Shown: one piece after another, positions 19,626 through 29,170 of the stretch | Layout: every line of letters starts with the position of its first letter | Numbering within the stretch: position 1 is the stretch's first letter | Source of the DNA: an uncultured Pelagibacteraceae bacterium | GTDB lineage: Bacteria > Pseudomonadota > Alphaproteobacteria > Pelagibacterales > Pelagibacteraceae | Length of the DNA stretch: 64,000 nt | Assembly (NCBI GenBank): GCA_902619925.1 | Contig: CACNFY010000004.1 | Span: forward strand, 1 to 64,000 | Direction of reading: 5' to 3' | Program-made: the position numbers and the translations under genes | Notes under the pieces: generated by a model | The model's database searches: none | What the model was told of the DNA's origin: nothing | The model's input: the letters and a program-made list of their open reading frames with translations, nothing else

Positions 19626-20220
19626 TTTTAATATTTTAATTGCTTTAATAAGTTACTACTTTGTAATGTATGTTACCCCTGGACCAAATAATGCTATGGT
19701 TCTTGCCTCGGGATTAAAATTTGGTTTTAATAGAACTATTCCACACATTTCTGGAATAACAATTGGACATGTTAGTCAATTGATTTTAGTTTGTTTTGGT
19801 CTAGGTAAAATATTTCAAGTTTTTCCGAACCTACAAAACATTTTAAAAATTCTTTGTGCAATATATCTATTATATCTCGGATACAAAATAATTGGATCAT
19901 TTAGCAAAATTAAAGAAGATGGTTCTAAACCTTTAAAATTTTATGAAGCTGCACTTTTTCAAATTGTTAATCCTAAAGCATGGACAATTTCAAGTATGGC
20001 TGCATCAGGCTTTTTGCCAGAAGATGGCAGTTTAATATTATCTATACTTTTCATTAGTTTTGTAGCTCTTGTAATTTGTCCAATTTCAATTACACCATGG
20101 GCAGCATTTGGTTCTGCAATTAAAAATTTAGTGAAGAACAACAAAATAAAAGTATTTATTGAGTATTTTTTAGCTTTTTTACTTTTAATTACTGCAATTT
20201 TGATTGTATTAGATAAATAA
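19618..20220 (+). CDS. LysE/RhtB-family amino-acid exporter
   Basis: A 200-residue inner-membrane protein with about six hydrophobic segments. The YVTPGPNNAMVLASGLKFG block near residues 18-36 is the conserved LysE/RhtB family motif, and a second PKAWTIS segment follows near 118-124. The family exports amino acids or derivatives. Its job next to prpDBC is unclear; if co-transcribed it could relieve build-up of amino acids from branched-chain catabolism, but that is speculation. The start overlaps gph. Confidence 0.82.
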   Translation: MIDFNILIALISYYFVMYVTPGPNNAMVLASGLKFGFNRTIPHISGITIGHVSQLILVCFGLGKIFQVFPNLQNILKILCAIYLLYLGYKIIGSFSKIKEDGSKPLKFYEAALFQIVNPKAWTISSMAASGFLPEDGSLILSILFISFVALVICPISITPWAAFGSAIKNLVKNNKIKVFIEYFLAFLLLITAILIVLDK

Positions 20221-20253
20221 TTATTTATTAGTAATAACTTTCAAGGAGTTAAA

Positions 20254-21756
20254 TTGATAATTCATAATATAAAAGTTTATCCGTCCAAAATTTATTTACC
20301 AAAAAAAAAGCAGCTCGCTTGGAAAATTGCAGAAATTGCTACTGACAATGCAAAATTAAATAATAATTCAATTGAAATGGCTATTAACAGAATTATTGAT
20401 AATGCATCAGTTGCTATTGCCTCATTAAATAGAAAATCAGTAATAGCCTCAAGGGAAATGGCTTTAAAACATCCTAAAAAATATGGTGCAACTATTTTTG
20501 GAGTTAGCTCCAAATATCTCTTTGATAGTGAGTGGTGCGCCTGGACAAATGGTACAGCAGTTAGAGAACTTGATTTTCATGATACATTCTTAGCAGCTGA
20601 TTATAGTCATCCTGGTGATAATATTCCTGCCCTTTTAGCTGTTGCTCAACAAAAAAACAAAAGTGGTTTAGATTTATTAAGAGGTATAATTACCTCTTAC
20701 GAGGTTCAGGTGAATCTTGTAAAAGCCATTTGTTTACATAAACATAAAGTAGATCACATTGCACATTTAGGTCCAAGCGTAGCAGCAGGAATTGGAGCTA
20801 TGCTAAAGTTAAGTACAGAAACAGTCTATCAGGCAATTCAACAATCATTACACACAACAATATCAACAAGACAATCGAGAAAAGGAGAAATTTCAAGTTG
20901 GAAAGCATTTGCTCCAGCTCATGCAGGTAAACTTGCAATAGAGGCTATAGATAGAGCAATGAGGGGTGAAGGTGCACCAAGTCCAATTTACGAGGGCGAA
21001 GACAGCGTTATAGCAAGAATTTTAGATGGAAAAAAAGCAAAATATAAAGTTCCTCTACCAAAAATTAAAGAGCCAAAAAAAGCAATTCTTGAAACCTATA
21101 CAAAAGAATATTCTGCAGAGTATCAAGCTCAAGCAATTATAGATATTGCAAAAAAATTAAATAAAAAAATTGTTGATCTAAAAAATTTAAAAAAAATTGA
21201 TATTTATACTAGTCATCATACACATTACGTTATTGGAACAGGTGCAAACGATCCTCAAAAAATGGATCCAAAAGCTAGTAGAGAAACATTAGATCACTCA
21301 ATTATGTACATCTTTGCGGTAGCATTAGAAGACGCTAATTGGCATCATGTGAAGTCCTATAGCAAATCAAGAGCTAACAAAAAAAGTACTATTAAAATCT
21401 GGAAATCTATTAAGACACATGAAGATAAAAAATGGACAAAAAAGTATCATGATCCAAATCCAAAAAAGAAATGTTTTGGAGCTAAAGTAATTGTAACAAT
21501 GAATAATGGTAAAAAATATATAGAGGAATTAGAAAGAGCAGATGCACATCCATATGGTGCTAGACCATTTAAAAGAGAAAATTATATTAATAAATTTAAA
21601 ATTTTAACAAAAAATATAATTTCTAATAAGGAGAGCGAAAGATTTTTAAGAGATGTTCAAAATTTAAAAGGAATAAAAACTGGTCAATTAAGAAAATTAA
21701 ATATTGAAATAAAAAAATCTAAACTAAAGAGAAATACAAAAGAAGGTATCTTTTAA
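20254..21756 (+). CDS. prpD: 2-Methylcitrate dehydratase PrpD
   Basis: MmgE/PrpD-family dehydratase of 500 residues that turns 2-methylcitrate into 2-methyl-cis-aconitate in propionyl-CoA disposal. Recognisable segments include the [20 protein letters not shown] region near 107-126 and [13 protein letters not shown] near 168-180. The start is a TTG at 20254, supported by an AAGGAG Shine-Dalgarno sequence six bases upstream and by the lack of any suitable ATG nearby. The stop overlaps the prpB start, so prpD-prpB-prpC form one operon covering the methylcitrate cycle except the aconitase step. Confidence 0.92.
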   Translation: MIIHNIKVYPSKIYLPKKKQLAWKIAEIATDNAKLNNNSIEMAINRIIDNASVAIASLNRKSVIASREMALKHPKKYGATIFGVSSKYLFDSEWCAWTNGTAVRELDFHDTFLAADYSHPGDNIPALLAVAQQKNKSGLDLLRGIITSYEVQVNLVKAICLHKHKVDHIAHLGPSVAAGIGAMLKLSTETVYQAIQQSLHTTISTRQSRKGEISSWKAFAPAHAGKLAIEAIDRAMRGEGAPSPIYEGEDSVIARILDGKKAKYKVPLPKIKEPKKAILETYTKEYSAEYQAQAIIDIAKKLNKKIVDLKNLKKIDIYTSHHTHYVIGTGANDPQKMDPKASRETLDHSIMYIFAVALEDANWHHVKSYSKSRANKKSTIKIWKSIKTHEDKKWTKKYHDPNPKKKCFGAKVIVTMNNGKKYIEELERADAHPYGARPFKRENYINKFKILTKNIISNKESERFLRDVQNLKGIKTGQLRKLNIEIKKSKLKRNTKEGIF

Positions 21757-22652
21757 TGCATTTCGTTAAAAAAACAGTAAAACAAAAAAGAAACGATTTT
21801 GTAAAAAAAATACAATCTGGGAAAATTTTAAGAGTACCTGGAGCTTATAATCCACTAACAGCAAAATTAATTGAAGAAATTGGTTATGATGCAATATATG
21901 TTTCCGGTGGAGTAATGTCTAATGATCTTGGCTATCCAGATATTGGTCTAACATCTTTAGAGGATGTTAGTAGCAGATCAAGGCAGATAGCTAGAATTAC
22001 AAATCTTCCTACCATTGTAGATATTGATACTGGATTTAAAAATTGTTCTAAAACTATAAAAACTTTTGAAAAATTTGGTATAACAGCAGTTCACATTGAA
22101 GATCAAATAGATCAAAAAAGATGTGGTCATCTAGATAATAAGGAAATTATTAGTCAAAAGAAAATGGTTAAAAAAATTAAAGAGTGTGTAAAAGCAAAAA
22201 AAGACAAAAATTTTAAAATTATAGCCCGATCAGATGCTAGGTCAGTTGAAGGCTTAGATAAAATGATAGATAGATGTAAAGCATACATTGATGCGGGTGC
22301 TGAAATTATATTTCCAGAGGCACTGAAGGATGAGAAAGAATTCGAAACTGTTAGAAAATGCTTAGATACATATTTATTGGCAAATATGACAGAATTTGGA
22401 AAATCTAAATTATTAGATTATAAAGTCTTAGAAAATTTGGGGTTTAATATAGTGATTTATCCAGTAACAACACAAAGACTTGCAATGAAAAGTGTTGAGG
22501 ATGGATTGCGTGCTATTTTTGACGATGGACATCAAAATAATTTAATTGATAAAATGCAAACAAGAAAAAGGTTATACAAACTAGTTGATTACGAAAAATA
22601 TAATTCTTTAGACAAGAAAATTTATAATTTTAGTACTGAGGGACATGAATAA
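21756..22652 (+). CDS. prpB: 2-Methylisocitrate lyase
   Basis: Cleaves 2-methylisocitrate to pyruvate and succinate. The isocitrate-lyase/PEP-mutase fold is clear: the RVPGAYNPLTAKLIEEIG N-terminal strand, the DIDTGFKN metal-binding segment near residues 89-96, the catalytic loop IDQKRCGHLDNKE near 118-130 and ARSDARSVEGLD near 155-166. The 298-residue length fits PrpB. It shares overlapping start/stop codons with both prpD and prpC, so the three proteins are expected in fixed proportion. Confidence 0.93.
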   Translation: MHFVKKTVKQKRNDFVKKIQSGKILRVPGAYNPLTAKLIEEIGYDAIYVSGGVMSNDLGYPDIGLTSLEDVSSRSRQIARITNLPTIVDIDTGFKNCSKTIKTFEKFGITAVHIEDQIDQKRCGHLDNKEIISQKKMVKKIKECVKAKKDKNFKIIARSDARSVEGLDKMIDRCKAYIDAGAEIIFPEALKDEKEFETVRKCLDTYLLANMTEFGKSKLLDYKVLENLGFNIVIYPVTTQRLAMKSVEDGLRAIFDDGHQNNLIDKMQTRKRLYKLVDYEKYNSLDKKIYNFSTEGHE

Positions 22653-23776
22653 TGGATGCAGATATTAAAAAAGGGTTAATGGGGGTTACGGTAGACGAGA
22701 CCTCAGTATCAAAAGTAATGCCTGAAATAAACTCTTTAACTTATAGAGGTTATGCTGCACAGGATTTATGTGCGAATTGTAAATTTGAAGAAGTAGCATA
22801 TCTTATTCTAAATGGAGAACTTCCGACCAAAAAACAATTAAAAGATTTTGAGAAGAAAGAGAAAAAAGAGAGAAAACTTTCTAAGACGTTATTGCAAGAT
22901 ATTAAAAATTTTCCAAAAAAAGCTCATCCAATGGATGCAGCGAGAACAGCCGTGAGCATAATGGGACTTGAGGACAAAGAAACCAAAGATAATTCTCCTA
23001 AAGCAAACATGAGAAAGGTTATGAGAATTTTTGCAAAAACTCCAGTTGCTTTAGCAGCTTTCTATAGATCAAGAAAAGGTAAAAAAATAATACCTCCAAA
23101 AAAGAATCTTTCTTTTTCAGAAAATTTTTTTCATATGTGCTTTGGTAAAGTTCCAAATAAAGATATCGTAAAAGCGTTTGATGTCTCATTAATATTATAT
23201 GCTGAACACAGTTTTAATGTTTCAACTTTTACTGCAAGAACCATCACAAGCAGTCTATCAGACATTCATGGAGCAATAACTGGAGCTATTGCAAGTTTGA
23301 AAGGACCTTTACATGGTGGTGCAAATGAAGAAGTGATGCATATGATGAACAAAATTAAAAAACCTGAAAATGCTTTAAAATGGATTAACAAAGCTTTAGA
23401 TAATAAAGACGTCGTAATGGGTTTTGGTCATAGAGTTTACAAAAGTGGAGATTCTAGAGTTCCCACTATGAGGAAATACTTTAGTAAAGTTGCAAAAATT
23501 AAAAAAGATAAAAAATTTGAAAAAATTTACAACATTATAGAAAAAGTCATGGTTGATAGGAAAAATATTCATCCGAATGTCGATTATCCTACAGGTCCAA
23601 CTTATCATTTAATGGGTTTTGATACTGATTTTTTTACACCAATTTTTGTTATATCAAGAATTACTGGTTGGTCAGCCCATATTATGGAACAATACTCTAC
23701 GAACAAATTAATCAGACCACTTGCCGCTTACAAAGGTAATAATCATAGACAAGTGATTGATTTAAAAAACAGATAA
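22652..23776 (+). CDS. prpC: 2-Methylcitrate synthase
   Basis: Citrate-synthase-family enzyme condensing propionyl-CoA with oxaloacetate. The catalytic His residues are in GPLHGGANEEVM near 219-230 and GFGHRVYKSGDSR near 257-269, and the Asp-bearing segment is NVDYPTGPTYHLMG near 308-321. At 374 residues it has the short-form length of PrpC rather than the longer GltA, and the operon position with prpD and prpB settles the assignment. It ends convergently, 2 bp from the nrdB stop, without a visible terminator. Confidence 0.92.
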   Translation: MDADIKKGLMGVTVDETSVSKVMPEINSLTYRGYAAQDLCANCKFEEVAYLILNGELPTKKQLKDFEKKEKKERKLSKTLLQDIKNFPKKAHPMDAARTAVSIMGLEDKETKDNSPKANMRKVMRIFAKTPVALAAFYRSRKGKKIIPPKKNLSFSENFFHMCFGKVPNKDIVKAFDVSLILYAEHSFNVSTFTARTITSSLSDIHGAITGAIASLKGPLHGGANEEVMHMMNKIKKPENALKWINKALDNKDVVMGFGHRVYKSGDSRVPTMRKYFSKVAKIKKDKKFEKIYNIIEKVMVDRKNIHPNVDYPTGPTYHLMGFDTDFFTPIFVISRITGWSAHIMEQYSTNKLIRPLAAYKGNNHRQVIDLKNR

Positions 23777-23778
23777 TA

Positions 23779-24786
23779 TTAACTAAAAGCCTCTGTCCAA
23801 GAACCTTGAGTCGAAGCTTTTGAATATTCAGTAGCACGACCTTCAAAAAAGTTCATATGCTCAACAGCATTAAGCATAGTATCTAACCAAGTTAACGGAT
23901 TTTTTTGTACATCATATATTGGCTCAAGACCAAGTTGAACTAATCTTCTGTTGCCAATAAATCTGATGTAATCTTTAACCTCTTGTGCAGTCAGACCTTT
24001 CATCGGACCCATTTCAAAAGCTAGATCAATAAATGCATCCTCGTGCTCAACAATAGTTCTGCAAGCTTCGTAAAGTTCTTTTTTTAATTTTGGAGTCCAA
24101 ATTTCAGGATTTTCTTTAATGAACTCTTTAAAAATTCTAATCATCGAATTACAATGAAGAGTTTCATCTCTGACAGACCAAGTAACTATTTGGCCCATTC
24201 CTTTTAGTTTATTATGCCTTGGAAAGTTTAATAAAATTGCAAAGCTTGCAAAAAGCTGTAGTCCTTCTGTGAATGCGCTGAATACAGCAACCGTTTTTGC
24301 AATATCTTCTTTTGAATTTACATTAAAGCCTTGCATGTAGTCATACTTATCTTTCATTTCTTTATACTTCATAAATGCAGAATATTCTGACTCAGGCATT
24401 CCAATTGTATCTAATAAATGTGAGTAAGCTGCAACATGGACTGTTTCCATTGCTGCAAATGCTGTCATCATCATTAATACTTCTGTTGGTTTGAAAACAC
24501 TTGTGTAATGTCTAAGATAGCAGTTGTTAACTTCAACATCTGCCTGAGTAAAAAACCTAAATATTTGAGTTACAAGATTTTTTTCAGGTTGAGATAAATT
24601 TTTTTGCCAATCTCTTACATCATCGCCAAGTGGAACCTCCTCTGGCAACCAATGTATTCTCTGCTGTGTTAACCAGGCATCATAACACCACGGATATCTA
24701 AATGGTTTATAAACTGGATTCTCAACTAATAGTCCCATTTTTTTTGGTTGAATTGTTTGTTTGTTAGCTTTCTCAATTACTGACAT
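23779..24786 (-). CDS. nrdB: Class I ribonucleotide reductase, beta subunit
   Basis: Radical-generating subunit of aerobic ribonucleotide reductase. The di-metal ligands are visible in TQADVEVN (Asp), METVH (Glu and His), FTEGLQ (Glu) and RDETLH (Glu and His), and the Tyr eight residues after the METVH Glu aligns with the E. coli Tyr122 radical site. I start at the ATG at 24786 because a GAGGAG Shine-Dalgarno lies 8 bases before it; the track start at 24795 is a GTG touching that site. The start overlaps the end of nrdA by 10 bp. About 335 residues. Confidence 0.94.
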   Translation of the reverse strand: MSVIEKANKQTIQPKKMGLLVENPVYKPFRYPWCYDAWLTQQRIHWLPEEVPLGDDVRDWQKNLSQPEKNLVTQIFRFFTQADVEVNNCYLRHYTSVFKPTEVLMMMTAFAAMETVHVAAYSHLLDTIGMPESEYSAFMKYKEMKDKYDYMQGFNVNSKEDIAKTVAVFSAFTEGLQLFASFAILLNFPRHNKLKGMGQIVTWSVRDETLHCNSMIRIFKEFIKENPEIWTPKLKKELYEACRTIVEHEDAFIDLAFEMGPMKGLTAQEVKDYIRFIGNRRLVQLGLEPIYDVQKNPLTWLDTMLNAVEHMNFFEGRATEYSKASTQGSWTEAFS

Positions 24787-26720
24787 GATAGACACTCCTC
24801 ATATTTATTTTCTTCTTCCTGTATTTGTTTATTTTTAGATTTGTATACATTCGCTGTGATGTCAGTTGAATCAGCATTATTGACATTTTCAGCTCTTTGT
24901 ATTGATTTTGACCTGCAATAATAAAGACTCTTCAATCCTTTTTTCCAAGCTTGAAAATGGATTTGGTGAAGATCTTTTTTATGTACATCCGCAGGTAAAA
25001 ATAAGTTTATAGATTGTGCTTGTGAGATATGTGGTGTTCTATCTGCACTAAGATCAACAAGCCATCTTTGGTCAAGCTCAAATGCTGTCTTAAACACATC
25101 TTTTTCATCTTTAGTTAAAAAATCTAGATGGGAAACAGAACCTTGATTTGTTGTGATACTAGACCAAGTTTCATCATCATTTTTTCCATACTTTTCTAAC
25201 AGCTTCATAAGATATTTGTTTCTAACATTAAATGAACCTGATAGAGTTTTATGTGTATAACTATTTGCAGCAACTGGTTCAACGCCCGGGGAGGTTCCTC
25301 CACAAATTATTGATATGGAAGCAGTTGGGGCTATTGCAGTTTTGTTAGAAAATCTCTCCATTATTCCATAGTCTGCAGCGTCTGGACATGCACCTCTTTC
25401 CTCAGCTAGGTCCTTTGATGATTGATCTACTTTTTTTTGTATATTTTCAAATATTTGCTTGTTCCAAACTTTACTCATCACAGACTCCAAAGGCATCATT
25501 TTCTTTTGAAAATAAGAGTGTAAACCCATTACCCCAAGACCAACGCTTCTCTCCTTAATTGCAGAATAAGTTGCATCACTAAACTCATCTGGTGCGTTTT
25601 CAATGAAATCTGTAAGTACATTATCTAAAAATCTCATTACATCACCTATAAACAATTCATCGTCTTTCCACTCATCATATTTTTCAACATTTAAGGATGA
25701 CAAACAACAAACTGCTGTCCTGTCTCTACCATCTTTATCTATTCCTGTGGGTAAAGTTATTTCGCTACATAAGTTTGATGTTTTAACTGTTAAGCCAGCT
25801 AGTTTATGATGTTGAGGAATTTGTCTATTAACAGTATCAATATAAATTATATACGGCTCGCCAGTTTCAATTCTAGCAGTTAATAATCTAATCCATAAAT
25901 TTCTTGCTGAAACAGTCGACTGAACAGCACCGTCTTTAGGGCTCTTAAGTGCCCATTGTTCATCAAGTTCAACAGCTCTCATAAAAGCATCTGACACCAG
26001 AACTCCATGATGTAAGTTTAATGCTTTTCTATTTGGATCGCCTCCGGTTGGTCTTCTCATTTCTATAAACTCTTCTATTTCGGGATGATCAATTGGTAAA
26101 TAACACGCAGCTGAACCTCTTCTCAAAGATCCTTGGCTGATTGCCATTGTCAAAGAGTCCATAACTTTAATAAAAGGAATTATTCCAGATGTCTTACCTA
26201 CTCTTCCAATCTTTTCACCAATAGATCTTAAGTTACCCCAATAGCTACCTATGCCACCACCTCTAGCTGCCAACCAAACATTTTCGCTCCAAAGTCCAAG
26301 TATTCCGTTTAAACTATCTCCTGCTTCATTTAAGAAACATGAAATTGGCAGACCTCTTGTTGTACCTCCATTTGATAAAACTGGTGTTGCGGGCATAAAC
26401 CATAAATTGCTTATATAGTTATATAATCTCTGAGCATGCAAATTATCATCTGCATAATGACTCGCCACTCTCGCAAATAAATCTTGGAAAGACTCATTTT
26501 CACCCAAATATCTGTCGCTTAAAGTGGCTCTTCCAAAATCAGTAAGATTTTCATCTCGGTCTCTATCAATTTTAATTGTAATACCTCTCGAATTTTGAAA
26601 CAGCTCTGTGTTATTATTGAGCGAAAATAAATCTGGTCTTTTATCTTTGTTTTCTGATACTACCTCTGGTTTAAATTCAGAGACAGCTTTCTTTATAGCC
26701 TGAGACAATACTTTGTTCAT
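24777..26720 (-). CDS. nrdA: Class I ribonucleotide reductase, alpha subunit
   Basis: Catalytic subunit converting ribonucleoside diphosphates to deoxy forms. PATPVLSNGGT near residues 114-124, NLCSEITLPTG near 327-337 and the C-terminal ECLSCQ redox Cys pair that relays electrons are visible. There is no N-terminal ATP-cone domain before the catalytic barrel (647 residues against about 760 in E. coli), so overall-activity control by dATP is probably lost or located elsewhere. The ATG has an AGGGAG Shine-Dalgarno, and two NrdR-like boxes lie upstream. Confidence 0.95.
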   Translation of the reverse strand: MNKVLSQAIKKAVSEFKPEVVSENKDKRPDLFSLNNNTELFQNSRGITIKIDRDRDENLTDFGRATLSDRYLGENESFQDLFARVASHYADDNLHAQRLYNYISNLWFMPATPVLSNGGTTRGLPISCFLNEAGDSLNGILGLWSENVWLAARGGGIGSYWGNLRSIGEKIGRVGKTSGIIPFIKVMDSLTMAISQGSLRRGSAACYLPIDHPEIEEFIEMRRPTGGDPNRKALNLHHGVLVSDAFMRAVELDEQWALKSPKDGAVQSTVSARNLWIRLLTARIETGEPYIIYIDTVNRQIPQHHKLAGLTVKTSNLCSEITLPTGIDKDGRDRTAVCCLSSLNVEKYDEWKDDELFIGDVMRFLDNVLTDFIENAPDEFSDATYSAIKERSVGLGVMGLHSYFQKKMMPLESVMSKVWNKQIFENIQKKVDQSSKDLAEERGACPDAADYGIMERFSNKTAIAPTASISIICGGTSPGVEPVAANSYTHKTLSGSFNVRNKYLMKLLEKYGKNDDETWSSITTNQGSVSHLDFLTKDEKDVFKTAFELDQRWLVDLSADRTPHISQAQSINLFLPADVHKKDLHQIHFQAWKKGLKSLYYCRSKSIQRAENVNNADSTDITANVYKSKNKQIQEEENKYEECLSCQ

Positions 26721-26755
26721 TTAACTCCCTATTTTATAGTACTTTTTAAGTAAAA

Positions 26756-26802
26756 CAACTATATGTTGTGTGTAGATTTCTGTAATACACTATATAAATT
26801 AG
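26756..26802 (-). promoter_or_regulatory. Tandem NrdR-like boxes upstream of nrdAB
   Basis: Two sites resemble the NrdR consensus acaCwAtATaTwGtGt. CAACTATATGTTGTGT lies at 26756-26771 (about 13 of 16 positions) and ACACTATATAAATTAG at 26787-26802 (about 12 of 16). Their starts are 31 bp apart, three helical turns, which is the spacing usual for paired NrdR sites. A TTGTTT/TAAAAT promoter-like pair on the minus strand overlaps the proximal box, which fits repression of nrdAB. NrdR itself is not in the window. The whole 157-bp gap is shared with the divergent phosphomutase gene. Confidence 0.6.
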
Positions 26803-26877
26803 AAATCAATAGAACATTTATAGAACACATGAAAAAAATATGCAATAAAAAAGTTAAAAAAATATACATATATCAAC

Positions 26878-28326
26878 ATGCAAAAAGAAAAGAAAATAGA
26901 CCCGTTCGGCTTTAGAGAATATGACGCAAGATGGCTGTTCCCTGAAAGCATTAATGAACTGGGAATCGAGTCGGTTGGTAAAGGCTTTGGAACACAAGTA
27001 ATTAAAAAAAATAAAAATCCAACTGTTACCGTAGGCCATGATTACCGATCTTATAGTGAAAATGTTAAAAAGAATTTTATCAAAGGTTTAATATCAACAG
27101 GATGCAATGTAAAGGACATAGGATTATGTCTTTCACCAACAGTTTACTTTTCTCAATTTAAATTAAATTCCGATGCAATTGCAATGATCACGGCAAGCCA
27201 TAATGAAAATGGATGGACAGGAATAAAAATGGGTATCGAAAAAGGTTTAACACATTGTAAAGATGAAATGTCAGACTTAAAAAATATCGTTTTGAATGAG
27301 CAGTTCGTAACAGGTTCTGGAAAATATGAACAAATCAAAGATTTTAATAAAATTTATATTAAAGAGCTATCAAAAAACAAATTAAAAACAAAATTAAAAG
27401 TCGTTGCAGCATGTGGCAATGGAACTGCAGGAATATTTGCACCCGATGTATTAAAGGGTATAGGTTGTGAAGTAATAGAGTTAGATTGTAATTTGGATTA
27501 CACATTTCCTAGGTATAATCCTAATCCCGAAGATATGGGAATGCTTCATGAAATTGCAAAATGTGTTAAAGAAAATAATGCGGATGTGGGTTTTGGATTT
27601 GATGGTGATGGAGATAGAGTTGGTGTAATAGATAATAATGGTAATGAAATTTTTGCAGATAAAATTGGATTATTGATTGCCAGAAACATATCAAATACTT
27701 ACAAAAATTCAAAATTTATAGTGGACGTGAAGTCAACAGGATTGTTTGTGAATGATCAAGTATTAAAAAAAAATAATTGTAAAACAATTTATTGGAAAAC
27801 TGGACATTCTTACATAAAAAGAAAAGTTAACGAAGATAATGCAATTGCAGGTTTTGAAAAAAGTGGTCATTTCTTTTTTAACAATCCTCTTGGTTATGGA
27901 TTTGATGATGGTATTAATTCTGCAATACAGGTATGTAAATTGTTAGATAATCAATCTGAATCATTAAATAGCTTAATAGAGAATTTACCTAAAACTTATC
28001 AAAGTCCTACAATGGGACCATTTTGTAAAGATGAGGAAAAATATGATGTAATTGAAGAACTAATTAATAAAATTAATAAACTTAAAAAAGAAAAATTCAA
28101 AATTAAAGGACAGATTATAACAGATATATTAACTGTTAATGGAGTAAGATTCTCTTTAGAGGATGGATCTTGGGGATTAATTAGAGCCTCATCAAACAAA
28201 CCCTCATTAGTTGTTGTTACTGAGAGTCCGACCTCGGATGATTTAAAAAAAGAAATATTTTTTTTTATTGATAAACTGCTCCAAGCAACTGGTAAAATCG
28301 GTGAATACGACCAGAAAATAAACTAA
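26878..28326 (+). CDS. Phosphomannomutase/phosphoglucomutase
   Basis: Alpha-D-phosphohexomutase of 482 residues, giving mannose 1-phosphate or glucose 1-phosphate for sugar-nucleotide synthesis. The phosphoserine loop is TASHNENGW near residues 100-108, the metal-binding loop is DGDGDRVGV near 242-250, and the sugar-binding segment is GFEKSGHF near 323-330. It resembles the AlgC/ManB type. It could feed the RfbA step of the polysaccharide island in this window, though that link is inference. The gene is divergent from nrdA and convergent with a TSUP permease, overlapping its stop by 4 bp. Confidence 0.87.
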   Translation: MQKEKKIDPFGFREYDARWLFPESINELGIESVGKGFGTQVIKKNKNPTVTVGHDYRSYSENVKKNFIKGLISTGCNVKDIGLCLSPTVYFSQFKLNSDAIAMITASHNENGWTGIKMGIEKGLTHCKDEMSDLKNIVLNEQFVTGSGKYEQIKDFNKIYIKELSKNKLKTKLKVVAACGNGTAGIFAPDVLKGIGCEVIELDCNLDYTFPRYNPNPEDMGMLHEIAKCVKENNADVGFGFDGDGDRVGVIDNNGNEIFADKIGLLIARNISNTYKNSKFIVDVKSTGLFVNDQVLKKNNCKTIYWKTGHSYIKRKVNEDNAIAGFEKSGHFFFNNPLGYGFDDGINSAIQVCKLLDNQSESLNSLIENLPKTYQSPTMGPFCKDEEKYDVIEELINKINKLKKEKFKIKGQIITDILTVNGVRFSLEDGSWGLIRASSNKPSLVVVTESPTSDDLKKEIFFFIDKLLQATGKIGEYDQKIN

Positions 28327-29138
28327 ATATTAAAAAATCTATAAATAAATATTGTTCCAACCACATATAAGAAGACACCAAATAACCTTTGTGCTTTTAA
28401 TTTATCCATTTTATAAACAGTGTTTGCGCCTACCCTAGCCATAAAACTTGTAATTGGAACAAATAATATAAAAGCGGGGATGTTAATAAATCCTATGCTA
28501 AATGGTAATGATACATCAAAATAAAAGCCAGATATTAAAAAACCAATTGAACCTGTAAAGGATATAAAAAAGCCTATAGCAGCAGCACTACCTATACATT
28601 TGCTTATAGGATAGCCAAGATACCTTAAAATCGGAACATTCATCATTGCACCTGTAATTCCCATTGGGGCTGATACAAATCCAGAGAATAAACCCAAGAA
28701 TAATCTTGGTGTTATTGATAAGTTTGGTTTAATTTTTTTTAACTTTTCTTGAGCAAGCATTAAATATGCACCAAACAAATATACAACCAGAGAGAAAAAA
28801 AGTACCAATGATTTAGTTTTCATAAAGGAAGCAAAAATTGTTCCCAGTATAACGCCCATTATTACAAAAATTCCAAAATTCTTAACAACACTAAAATCTA
28901 CAAGTTTGTTTTTATTATGTGTCATTACAGATACGGTTGAAGTAAAAATAGTAATTGTAAATGCAGTTCCCACTGTTAAATGCATCAAATAATTTTTATC
29001 AAAATTTAATGTTTCGAAAATAAAAAATAAACAAGGAACAGATATTAATCCTCCTCCTATACCGAATAGACCAGCAAAAAAGCCAACAGCTGTAGCTGCA
29101 AAAATTATTAGTAAAAAAAAATACCAATATTCATTTAT
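28323..29138 (-). CDS. TSUP (TauE/SafE) family permease with damaged or non-canonical start
   Basis: Inner-membrane permease of the sulfite/organosulfonate exporter family. The ORF track starts at 28988 (a TTG), but the frame stays open upstream and encodes the expected first helices including AGLFGIGGG, matching the paralogue just upstream (AGLLGVGGG). No ATG, GTG or TTG starts this full-length frame. Either an ATA at 29138 is used, or one base is missing from the A9 run at 29113-29121, since one more base would join the frame to the ATG at 29134. I annotate the full-length extent. It lies downstream of its paralogue, probably a tandem duplication. Confidence 0.7.
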   Translation of the reverse strand: MNEYWYFFLLIIFAATAVGFFAGLFGIGGGLISVPCLFFIFETLNFDKNYLMHLTVGTAFTITIFTSTVSVMTHNKNKLVDFSVVKNFGIFVIMGVILGTIFASFMKTKSLVLFFSLVVYLFGAYLMLAQEKLKKIKPNLSITPRLFLGLFSGFVSAPMGITGAMMNVPILRYLGYPISKCIGSAAAIGFFISFTGSIGFLISGFYFDVSLPFSIGFINIPAFILFVPITSFMARVGANTVYKMDKLKAQRLFGVFLYVVGTIFIYRFFNI

Positions 29139-29170
29139 TACAAACGCTAAAGACAGACAAACCTACTTAG

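Noticed and set aside
28323-28988. Short TSUP protein starting at the TTG at 28988 as the real gene product
   Set aside because: This start would remove the first conserved helices and the GIGGG motif, which are encoded in the same frame just upstream.
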